This document shows, piece after piece, positions 1-6,599 of a stretch of 11,125 nt of DNA; within the stretch, counting starts at the first letter, position 1, and each line of letters opens with the position of its first letter. Position numbers and translations under genes: made by a program. The DNA is taken from positions 1 to 11,125 of the forward strand of contig JAPXLV010000078.1 of assembly GCA_033809355.1 (NCBI GenBank), read 5' to 3'. Origin of the DNA: T3Sed10-213 sp012519365 (GTDB lineage Bacteria > Planctomycetota > Phycisphaerae > Sedimentisphaerales > Anaerohalosphaeraceae). The notes beneath the pieces were generated by a model. It was not told the DNA's origin and did not search any database. It was given only the letters and a program-made list of their open reading frames with translations.

Positions 1-19
1 CCTTTTTGGCTTCACCCAT
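1..19 (-). CDS. Possible start of a gene running off the left edge (first 6 codons)
   Basis: An ATG at 17-19 on the minus strand is preceded by GGAG with a 6-base gap, a good ribosome-binding site. Only M-G-E-A-K-K can be read before the window ends, so no family can be named. It lies just beyond the point where the PL11 lyase gene loses its family similarity. If that break is an insertion, this could be the first gene of the inserted element, for example a transposase. It may equally be a chance ATG. Confidence 0.25.
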
Positions 20-100
20 CAGGTTCTCCAAATCTGAACACAAAAACTGTTGTAGACAGCATCCATAAGCCCTATACTATCAAAATCTTACCTTTTTGCA

Positions 101-121
101 CGGATTTACTTGGGAAATCCG
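101..121. repeat. Perfect stem-loop at the PL11 break point
   Basis: CGGATTT (101-107) and AAATCCG (115-121) are perfect reverse complements around a 7-base loop. On the minus strand the stem-loop starts 2 bases after the last recognisable PL11 codon and contains the premature stop. It has no following T-run, so a terminator role is unlikely. A structural end of a mobile element is the favoured reading. Confidence 0.6.
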
Positions 122-1947
122 GGGTAAATAATTTCATCTTTACCGTCGCCGTCCACATCCGCAACGCTGAGGTTATGATTGCCCTGCCCCCGATAGGATG
201 GATAGCCGTTGTCGGTATCAAATACCCATCGCTGAGTCAATTGGCCGCCGCGCCAGTCCCAGGCGGCCAAGACGGCCCGCGTATAATAGCCCCGACACAT
301 CACCAGACTGGGACGCTGCCCATCGAGATACGCCACACACGCCAGAAAGCGGTCGACGCGGTTGCCGTAATTGTCGCCCCAACTGGAGACAGCGCCGCGA
401 GGCGGCACATACGGGGTCGTGGCCAACTCGGCGCCGGTCAAGCCGTCAAAGACGGTCAGGTATTCCGGCCCGCTGAGAATATAGCCGCTGCTGTTGCGAT
501 AATCGGCAGAGGGGTCATCGCCGTCCAGCAGCACAAAATTGCCCTGACCGTCGATGGTGCCGGGGGCGGTTTTGCAGGCAACTTCCGCACGCCCGTCGCC
601 ATCAAGGTCATACACCATAAACTGGGTGTAGTGGGCACCGGCGCGGATATTGATGCCCAGATCGATCCGCCACAGAAATTGTCCCTCAAGGGTGTACGCG
701 TCCAGATAGACATTGCCGGTATAGCCGGAATGGGCGTTGTCTTTGGAATTGGACGGATCCCATTTGACAATGATTTCATATTTGCCGTCGCCGGTCAGGT
801 CGCCTACGCTGCAATCGTTGGGACTGTAGGTGTAGTTAACACCGTCAGGAGTTGTGCCGCCTTCGGGCCGCAGCAAGGGAACTTCGAGAAAATACGACGG
901 CAGGACCGACACCGGATCGGAAGGCAGATCTTCGAGGCCGTCGATCACCGCCGAAACGCTGTAGGTGCCGTTAAACGAGGTGGCATCGATGTAATTGGTT
1001 GCCCCTGTAATCGGCGCGGGCGTGATTCGTGTGCCATTGCGATAGATATGAAAGCCGATATCTTTTTTCCACTCGCTTCCGAGCAGACGCCAACTGATAA
1101 ACACCTCGCTGCTGCTGCGGCGTACCGCCACGACGCCACGGTCGAGCCATTCCATTTGTCGCACGCCCAGTGTGCTGGGCTGCTCGTCCGGCTCTTCGGG
1201 AAGCTGAATGTCATCCGGGCCGAGTTGATGCAGCGTCTCCAAGTGCTGCAAGCTCATGGCGCCGTCCCATATCCGCACTTCGTTGTACGCGGCGTTGGCA
1301 GTGGAGTCGAGCGCCCAAAACGACCGCCCCAGCCAGTTCTGGCTGTCAAACAGAAGGGCAAGCGTATTGGTCGTATCAAAACGACCGCGTGCAGCACCAA
1401 GCCACGGCTGCGATGCAGGGGCAGCATACCACGTCACCCGTGTCTTGCCGTCAAGACCTGCGCCGGCTTCGATTACCATCGCAATATGATACTCCACGCC
1501 TATCTCATAAGGCGCGTTGGTATCGTCGCTGGTCACGAGCTCGGCATCCTTCCATTCGACCCGATCCTGATTGGTATTGGTGCCGCGGCTCCAGCTCATC
1601 ATCAGATATTCGCTTATACTGGAGCCAAAATCAAAAATACGCCCCCAATTCTGCACGCTGTGCTGTGTGGCCCAGAACTCAAGCGTTACTGAAGAGCGAC
1701 CATAAAGCAGATAGTTCCCCAAAACGACGTAATCGGACTGCTCTCTCGGGCCGCCGGTCAGAACGACCTGTGAATCAGTCAAATAGGCCGGATTGGTGCC
1801 AAGTGATACAATTTGCGCGTCGCTGCCGCCGACTGAGTCCGCCAAATCGCCGTTAAAACTCCAGCGATGGCTCAATGTCACGGCCGACCCATTGGCCGCC
1901 AGCGACAACAGCACAAACCATACCCACTTCGATGCATTCGTCTTCAC
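106..1947 (-). CDS. Secreted LamG + PL11 rhamnogalacturonan lyase, C-terminally truncated
   Basis: PL11 enzymes (YesW/YesX type) cleave the rhamnogalacturonan-I backbone of pectin by beta-elimination on a calcium-rich beta-propeller. Residues 1-22 form a Sec signal peptide (likely cut after G-S-A22). About 23-250 is a LamG/concanavalin-like domain beginning L-S-H-R-W-S-F. From about 262 the lyase begins, with a small beta-sandwich (Y-R-N-G-T-R-I) and then propeller motifs: KWDPSNSKDNAHSGYTGN, AGAHYTQFMVYDLDGDG, SSWGDNYGNRVDRFLA and calcium loops DLTGDG, DLDGDG and DVDGDG (597-602). The start is GTG at 1945-1947: GGGGG lies 5 bases upstream and a stop precedes it in frame with no ATG between. 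The protein ends five residues after the conserved D-E-I-I-Y608, where relatives continue (about G-A-M-A-I-D-D) for roughly 200 more residues. The propeller is therefore incomplete and activity is doubtful. It sits 109 bases downstream of the pectate lyase gene. Confidence 0.9.
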   Translation of the reverse strand: MKTNASKWVWFVLLSLAANGSAVTLSHRWSFNGDLADSVGGSDAQIVSLGTNPAYLTDSQVVLTGGPREQSDYVVLGNYLLYGRSSVTLEFWATQHSVQNWGRIFDFGSSISEYLMMSWSRGTNTNQDRVEWKDAELVTSDDTNAPYEIGVEYHIAMVIEAGAGLDGKTRVTWYAAPASQPWLGAARGRFDTTNTLALLFDSQNWLGRSFWALDSTANAAYNEVRIWDGAMSLQHLETLHQLGPDDIQLPEEPDEQPSTLGVRQMEWLDRGVVAVRRSSSEVFISWRLLGSEWKKDIGFHIYRNGTRITPAPITGATNYIDATSFNGTYSVSAVIDGLEDLPSDPVSVLPSYFLEVPLLRPEGGTTPDGVNYTYSPNDCSVGDLTGDGKYEIIVKWDPSNSKDNAHSGYTGNVYLDAYTLEGQFLWRIDLGINIRAGAHYTQFMVYDLDGDGRAEVACKTAPGTIDGQGNFVLLDGDDPSADYRNSSGYILSGPEYLTVFDGLTGAELATTPYVPPRGAVSSWGDNYGNRVDRFLACVAYLDGQRPSLVMCRGYYTRAVLAAWDWRGGQLTQRWVFDTDNGYPSYRGQGNHNLSVADVDGDGKDEIIYPGFPK

Positions 1948-1964
1948 TTCAACCCCCGTCTTTG

Positions 1965-1992
1965 TTAATATCCTCTATTTGCATAGGTTCAA
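1965..1992 (-). promoter_or_regulatory. Candidate promoter for the PL11 lyase gene
   Basis: On the minus strand TTGAAC (1987-1992) is followed after 16 bp by TATTAA (1965-1970), each matching 4 of 6 sigma-70 consensus bases. Transcription would start a dozen or so bases before the GTG, leaving room for the GGGGG ribosome-binding site. The match is modest and the gene could instead be read through from the pectate lyase gene. Confidence 0.3.
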
Positions 1993-2006
1993 CTATCGGT
2001 ATTTTT

Positions 2007-2024
2007 CAGCTCACGTTTGAGCTG
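2007..2024. repeat. Perfect 7-bp hairpin between the two lyase genes
   Basis: CAGCTCA (2007-2013) and TGAGCTG (2018-2024) pair perfectly around a 4-base loop, 32 bases past the pectate lyase stop codon. On the coding (minus) strand it is followed by A-rich sequence, not a T-run, so it is not a textbook intrinsic terminator. It could be a weak terminator, a 3'-end stabiliser of the lyase mRNA, or a protein-binding palindrome ahead of the PL11 gene. Confidence 0.55.
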
Positions 2025-2056
2025 TATTTTCACGATTCGTGTGTTTGCCGACGGTT

Positions 2057-5000
2057 TTAATGCCAGCAGGCCTCCACCGGCAGCCGCCCGCAGTCCAGCC
2101 AGCTTTGGGCAATAACCAACAAATCGCCGATATCCACATTTCCATCATCATTTAAGTCCACCCGCCCTTCCATCTCGATGCCCCATTGCACAGCCACCAG
2201 CGCCAGTTCATTGAGATCGACCTTACAATCCAGATTCAAATCTGCCGCCGGATAGTCCGTACAATCAAACCGCGGTGTCCGGGCCGAAGCGGCCGCGCTC
2301 CATTCGGTCTCATTGAGGGCGGCACTGAAATCGCGTGCTTTTACCTGATAGGTGTAAAGAATATCCGGCATCAGACCCGTATCCACCCACTGCGGCCCTG
2401 TCTGCCAGCCAGAATCGTGGGTCGGGTCGGTTACATTCGCAAAATAGTACTCCACCCCGTTGTCATCGTCGGCGATCACTGCGGCCATGCGTATCTCCGA
2501 CATCCCCGCGGCGATCGGCTTCTGCTGCCATTGCATCGGGTTGGGCTGCGGCGGATAGACATCCGGCACATCCGCTCCGACCGAAATCGCCTGAATCTGC
2601 GCCTCGCTCAGCGCGGTTTTGTAGACGCGTACCTCATCCATTGCGTTGGCCCAGCCCGCATCGCCGATATACATCGGCTCTTGCTGACTGATAGTGAGCG
2701 TATTATCGGCGGCAGAGCCGATAAGCCTGCCATCGGCATACAGTCGCAGTTGTTTGGCCCCCGTGTCCCGCACTCCCGCCACACACACCCACTGCCCCCT
2801 TGCGAAAGGCTCGGGCGAAACGGCAATCTCGGACTTGATGACATCGTCATCCACGCAAAACCGAAATTCATCATAGGAGGCCGTCACTTTGCGATAACAT
2901 TCATACCGCTTGCCGCTGTCCGGTGCGCCATAGGTGCCTTTGATCAAAAAAATATGCTGCCCTTCCGGACGCACGGGCGGATCCTTGAGCCAAAACAAAA
3001 CCGTCAGATCTTGAAAATCCGTATCAATGGCCGGCGTATGAGGCACGTACAGCCGTGCGCCGTTGCCGTTGAAATGCAGGGCATTGCCAAATCGCCCCGT
3101 TTGCCGCACACTATCCGCTGGGCCTTGCAGCGTGCCAGGGCTTGTGCCGTAGACATCCGCGGCAAACGTTCCTTCAGTTTCGTCCAATCGCCAGTGCGCC
3201 GTCGGCGCCGGCAACGTCGGCATTGCCGCCGTCGTGGCCGAGGCCGGTTCGGACGGCTGAGTCTGGCTGTCAGGGCTGCCTTTGGTTCGCGCCATCACAC
3301 GATAAGTATATGTCGTACCGGGCCACAGTCCCCAATCGGTATAGGTGCGATCGTCCTGCCAGGCGGAATCATGACCGCCAGGCGTTAAGCATTCAAAAAA
3401 AAACTCCACTTGGCCTACCGATTGTGCCGGTGAGGCACTCATCGTAATCCCGATTGGTCCGACAGACTGCGGCAGCTGCTGCCAAGTCATCGGATCCGGT
3501 GTGACCGACAGCCCTTCGTTGTCCATGATCAGCACCGAGACCGTCTGGTAAAGCGTGCTTTGGCCGTCGCTGACCGTAAAGCGAAACGCCCCCAGCCCCG
3601 ACCTGCCCGGATCGGCGGTAAAGCAAGCGGTGCAGCCGTCTTGCAGCAGTTCGACAGTGCCGTATTCGGGGGCCGAAACGCTGAACGTCCGATCGCTGCC
3701 AAAGCCCTCGGTGTAAGATCGCAGGTCAACCGTTATGGAAGCGCCGCTGCCAACCCGCGTATGCGGCCCGGACAGCCAGTTCAGATAATCTTCCAAATTG
3801 GTATAGCCGTTGCCAAGAACATCGCCGTTGTGATCCGGCACGTTGAGATTCAGCCCCATGGCCAATTCCCAGTAATCGGGCATACCGTCGCCATCAGTAT
3901 CGGTTGGCGGGGTGCCGCCGTGCACCGTCCCGACCCCGTAAAACGGCGAATCATTCTCGTCGGCAATAATCTGCCCCAGCACACCCACCGAACGCAACTC
4001 GGCCATCAGACGCCGGTCGGTGGCATCGCGTGCAGGCCGATACGCGCCGGCTTGGGAGGCGGCAAGCTTATAGGCCGTGGCCGCATCCAGCAGCCTTTGA
4101 ACGCCGGGATAATCAAACGGCTCGTCCACCCACGTAACCGGCCCGTAGGCAGAGATGGGTATCAGGCCGCCATTGAGCACACCGTCGCGGTTGGAATCCT
4201 GATAATTGTTTGCAGCATACAGCCGGAAATTGGCGTTGGCCCGCGAAAACGCCGACGAGCTGGTGCTTGGGCCGTTGACAAAATAATTCTGGATGATATT
4301 GGCAGATGAATCGCCCGAGGTGTCGCCGAGAATATACCCGGCCACACGCCAGTTATAGATCACGTTGTTGATAAACTCGTTGACCCCTTTGACCTTGGGG
4401 TTGCGGGTATGGTTGTCAATATACACACTGCGGAGAATGCTGGTGTTGTTCCACTCGATCAGACTGCCGCACGAATGCGAATGCAGCCCCAGGGCAATCA
4501 GGCTGTCTTGAATGGTAAAGTTACCCTCGTTGACGCCCGGCCCGGAAGAGGAAATCGAAAACGTTTCGTCCCGTCCCCACGAGGCTGAACAATGGTCCCA
4601 GATCATATTCGTGCCGTTGGCCACCGCAACACCGTCCACGCCGCTGTCGCCGCCGCGTCCCATCCGATAGCGCATAAAACGCGTGATGCTGTCGTTGGCG
4701 CCGGAATAGGACGCGCCGTTGCCGTAAATCACAACCCCATCGCCCGGGGCAGTCTGGCCGGCAATGGTCAAATTGCGCGACATAATCACACGACCCTGGA
4801 TTTGAATTACCCCGCCGACATCGAAAACAACGTATCGGTTCGGCTGGCTGACTGCATCGCGAAATGAACCAGGGCCGGAATCGTTCAAATGGGTTACGTG
4901 ATAGACCGACCCGCCGCGTCCGCCGCGGGCCCAGCGGCCGAATCCATCGGCTCCCGGAAACGCCAATACCCGCGTGCGAAATGTCCACAGATCGCCGGTA

Positions 5001-6295
5001 ACGGTACCGTTGGGCGTTATGCTGTCCACCCGCCAATAGTATCGCGTATAAGGCGACAAGGCCGGCGTCACCATTGAGGTGCTTAAGGTCGCTCCTAAAT
5101 ACTCCGGCGTCTCGGTCGTGCCGAAATACACCTTAAAACTTTCGACTCCCTCGGCGCCCGTCCAGCGAAGGGTCAGGGTATCAACCGGGTATGTAACATC
5201 GGTCGCATTATGCGACGGGCTGGGGCCGTAGGCCCGGCCGGACTCGGTGGAAAATCGCCACACGTCCCCTTCTGATGTACCGGAAGCGTTGTGTGTATTG
5301 ACCTGCCAGTAATAGGTCTTTCCCGCAAGGGTTTGGACAGTTACCCGATCCTCCGTTACGCCGTCGCCCACAATCGGGTTGTTGGCAATGGTCGAGTGGG
5401 TCCCCATCCGCACAGTATGGGTGATCGTCCCGACACCCTTTCGCCAGGAAAGTATCTGATCGGACTTGGCGGGAAGGACCTGGCCGTAAGCCGGATTCGG
5501 CCCGTACGCATAATCCGGCTCATCGGCTCGGATCGATAGTTTGAGTTCATCCATCCTGCCTCGAAAGCCGCGCCGCGGCGAATTGCCGGTCTTGCCGTCC
5601 ATGTGCCCGACATAGATCGTACGCGAGGCCATTCGCATATCGCCGTTGGTCCCCGCCGCAAAATTTTCGTATTCGTTCTGACCATCGGCGATACGCAGTC
5701 GTGCCCCCTGTTGGCCGGGCGTGTTGGAGGAGCTGGCAATAACGTGCACCCATTTGTCCGTCAGATCGATGCCCGCAGCGGGATCCCGCAACGCCAGCGA
5801 GGCGACGCGCTTTGTGCCGCCGCTGTCATAAATGCCAAAACGCAGATGGTCGTTGGTATGCACGAACATCTCGACTATCACCCCCGATGCGCCGGAGTCG
5901 CTGATATAAAACACATACATCGTAGCCGCACCGGTGACACTGGGCAGGCCGGTTGAGTAAAAGTAAAACCAGCCGTCCAGTCGAAATTCATCGCCCGCCT
6001 GCCCCGGCCACGAGGACGCCGCCTTAGCAAAACGTGTGCCGTCGTTTCCAAAATCCAGCGATCGCCCGCCGAAAGCTCCTGTTCCTGCCGCCGTCAGAGT
6101 AATGGTATTGCCGTAATCCAGCCGAAGATCCCGGGCCGACCTGCCTGTGCTGGCATCATCCGGCGTTCGATTGTTGGCGATGCTCTGGCAATGCCACACT
6201 GCCGCCGCATAGCGGTCATCTGCCGGCGGCTGAACCGCCAAAACAGCCGCCGTGAACACCAGCACACAGGCCGCTGAAACCTTCATCCATCGCAT
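2057..6295 (-). CDS. Secreted multimodular PL1-type pectate lyase with LamG, FN3-like and dockerin-like domains
   Basis: This enzyme (1412 residues) should cleave homogalacturonan by calcium-dependent beta-elimination outside the cytoplasm. Order: signal peptide (about 1-20, cut near V-L-A20); LamG (about 25-260); two FN3-like modules (264-355 and 356-440, each opening Y-G-P and ending near W-x-F-[SR]-T); PL1 beta-helix (about 445-765, opening AFPGADGFGRWARGGRGG); a calcium-loop linker D-T-D-G-D-G (about 797-840); a bacterial Ig/cadherin-like domain (about 850-926); an FN3-like module (about 929-1022); LamG (about 1028-1237); a second related FN3-like module (about 1246-1340); and a dockerin-like pair of calcium loops (about 1342-1412). 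Active-site candidates are D567-H-C-S and D576-E577 (calcium ligands) and R631 in R-N-P-K. The start is ATG at 6293-6295 because AGGAGG lies 6 bases upstream; a further-upstream TTG lacks this. The domain boundaries are estimates by eye; the PL1 call is firm. Confidence 0.92.
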   Translation of the reverse strand: MRWMKVSAACVLVFTAAVLAVQPPADDRYAAAVWHCQSIANNRTPDDASTGRSARDLRLDYGNTITLTAAGTGAFGGRSLDFGNDGTRFAKAASSWPGQAGDEFRLDGWFYFYSTGLPSVTGAATMYVFYISDSGASGVIVEMFVHTNDHLRFGIYDSGGTKRVASLALRDPAAGIDLTDKWVHVIASSSNTPGQQGARLRIADGQNEYENFAAGTNGDMRMASRTIYVGHMDGKTGNSPRRGFRGRMDELKLSIRADEPDYAYGPNPAYGQVLPAKSDQILSWRKGVGTITHTVRMGTHSTIANNPIVGDGVTEDRVTVQTLAGKTYYWQVNTHNASGTSEGDVWRFSTESGRAYGPSPSHNATDVTYPVDTLTLRWTGAEGVESFKVYFGTTETPEYLGATLSTSMVTPALSPYTRYYWRVDSITPNGTVTGDLWTFRTRVLAFPGADGFGRWARGGRGGSVYHVTHLNDSGPGSFRDAVSQPNRYVVFDVGGVIQIQGRVIMSRNLTIAGQTAPGDGVVIYGNGASYSGANDSITRFMRYRMGRGGDSGVDGVAVANGTNMIWDHCSASWGRDETFSISSSGPGVNEGNFTIQDSLIALGLHSHSCGSLIEWNNTSILRSVYIDNHTRNPKVKGVNEFINNVIYNWRVAGYILGDTSGDSSANIIQNYFVNGPSTSSSAFSRANANFRLYAANNYQDSNRDGVLNGGLIPISAYGPVTWVDEPFDYPGVQRLLDAATAYKLAASQAGAYRPARDATDRRLMAELRSVGVLGQIIADENDSPFYGVGTVHGGTPPTDTDGDGMPDYWELAMGLNLNVPDHNGDVLGNGYTNLEDYLNWLSGPHTRVGSGASITVDLRSYTEGFGSDRTFSVSAPEYGTVELLQDGCTACFTADPGRSGLGAFRFTVSDGQSTLYQTVSVLIMDNEGLSVTPDPMTWQQLPQSVGPIGITMSASPAQSVGQVEFFFECLTPGGHDSAWQDDRTYTDWGLWPGTTYTYRVMARTKGSPDSQTQPSEPASATTAAMPTLPAPTAHWRLDETEGTFAADVYGTSPGTLQGPADSVRQTGRFGNALHFNGNGARLYVPHTPAIDTDFQDLTVLFWLKDPPVRPEGQHIFLIKGTYGAPDSGKRYECYRKVTASYDEFRFCVDDDVIKSEIAVSPEPFARGQWVCVAGVRDTGAKQLRLYADGRLIGSAADNTLTISQQEPMYIGDAGWANAMDEVRVYKTALSEAQIQAISVGADVPDVYPPQPNPMQWQQKPIAAGMSEIRMAAVIADDDNGVEYYFANVTDPTHDSGWQTGPQWVDTGLMPDILYTYQVKARDFSAALNETEWSAAASARTPRFDCTDYPAADLNLDCKVDLNELALVAVQWGIEMEGRVDLNDDGNVDIGDLLVIAQSWLDCGRLPVEACWH
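2066..2270 (-). other. Dockerin-like double calcium-loop domain at the C terminus of the pectate lyase
   Basis: Two copies of a D-L-N-x-D-x-x-V-D pattern occur, DLNLDCKVDLNELALVAVQW and DLNDDGNVDIGDLLVIAQSW, each followed by a helix ending in Q-W or S-W. This is the type I dockerin / EF-hand-like layout. True dockerins bind cohesins in cellulosomes, but planctomycetes carry many such tails without obvious cohesins. A surface-attachment or export role is inference. Confidence 0.7.
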
Positions 6296-6454
6296 GGGAA
6301 ACCTCCTGCTGTAAACCACGGAAACAGTCAATCAGCCCTCCCCGAATCGTAAAAACGGAAATGAGCAGACACATTGTCCTGATTATTGCAAAACAACCCC
6401 CATTATCTTGGTTATTAGGCAAATCTAACTTTTCACTTTCGGCTTATTCACGTC

Positions 6455-6483
6455 GCATAAACAGGTTGTTAGAATATGGTCAA
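6455..6483 (-). promoter_or_regulatory. Weak promoter candidate for the pectate lyase gene
   Basis: TTGACC (6478-6483) is followed after 17 bp by TTATGC (6455-6460) on the minus strand. The -35 match is good (5 of 6) and the -10 match is poor. It would give a leader of about 150 bases. Other AT-rich -10 candidates exist further upstream, so this is tentative. Confidence 0.25.
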
Positions 6484-6507
6484 TTTTCGAAAAAATTTGC
6501 CGAAAAT
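6483..6507. promoter_or_regulatory. Inverted repeat, possible operator (ATTTTCG, 11-base gap, CGAAAAT)
   Basis: The 7-base arms at 6483-6489 and 6501-6507 are perfect reverse complements. Their centres are 18 bases apart, just under two helical turns. The site touches the upstream end of the -35 candidate for the pectate lyase gene, where an activator or repressor dimer could bind. The region is AT-rich, so chance cannot be excluded. Confidence 0.35.
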
Positions 6508-6599
6508 CTGGAAATTATCCCAAAAAACCTTTTAAGAGAGACGACCAATCTAAATCGACCTATAATATGATATGAAATATACTGAAGTGGCCCTGCGGC

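Larger units (their letters stand above)
1..123 (-). mobile_element. Possible end of an inserted element interrupting the PL11 lyase gene
   Basis: Similarity to PL11 rhamnogalacturonan lyases runs without a break to Tyr608 (codon 124-126) and then vanishes. None of the three minus-strand frames of 1-123 continues the family sequence, so a simple frameshift does not explain it. The foreign-looking part begins CCCGGATTTCCC, contains a perfect 7-bp stem-loop at 101-121, and leads after about 100 bases to a start codon with a ribosome-binding site. That layout (end, short leader, gene) fits an insertion sequence. The base run before the junction is TTAC, a target known for some IS200/IS605 elements. 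The CCCGGATT start also loosely resembles IS1380-type ends such as ISEcp1 (CCTAGATT). The family cannot be decided from one end, and a deletion or rearrangement would look similar. Confidence 0.4.
6296..6599. other. 304-bp gene-free stretch upstream of the pectate lyase gene
   Basis: This AT-rich spacer separates the VanZ-family gene from the pectate lyase gene and holds no convincing gene. It contains the AGGAGG ribosome-binding site next to 6295, a weak promoter candidate (6455-6483), an inverted repeat overlapping the upstream edge of that promoter (6483-6507), and a very AT-rich block at about 6560-6582 that could supply further -10 elements. The length and composition fit a regulated promoter region for a carbohydrate-responsive gene. 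No regulator gene is visible nearby. Confidence 0.5.

Noticed and set aside
1..105. A frameshift that would restore the PL11 lyase
   Set aside because: I translated all three minus-strand frames of this stretch. None resembles the expected G-A-M-A-I-D-D continuation and all contain stops.
175..1692. A 505-codon plus-strand open frame opposite the PL11 lyase gene
   Set aside because: It mirrors a firmly identified minus-strand gene. Its translation is rich in scattered A, G, I and R without domain motifs and it has no convincing ribosome-binding site. Such antisense frames are common in GC-rich coding DNA.
2186..3388. A 400-codon plus-strand open frame opposite the pectate lyase gene
   Set aside because: It is a shadow of the LamG/FN3-like coding region, with low-complexity R/H/P-rich translation and no recognisable family.
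6260..6295. Lipoprotein lipobox in the pectate lyase signal peptide (Cys10)
   Set aside because: The residues before the cysteine are S-A-A, lacking the large aliphatic residue at -3, and the cysteine is too close to the N terminus. Ordinary Sec cleavage near A20 fits better.
6296..6331. Twelve-codon N-terminal extension of the pectate lyase from an upstream TTG
   Set aside because: The AGGAGG ribosome-binding site lies inside this extension, 6 bases before the ATG at 6293-6295, and the extension would disrupt a normal signal peptide start.
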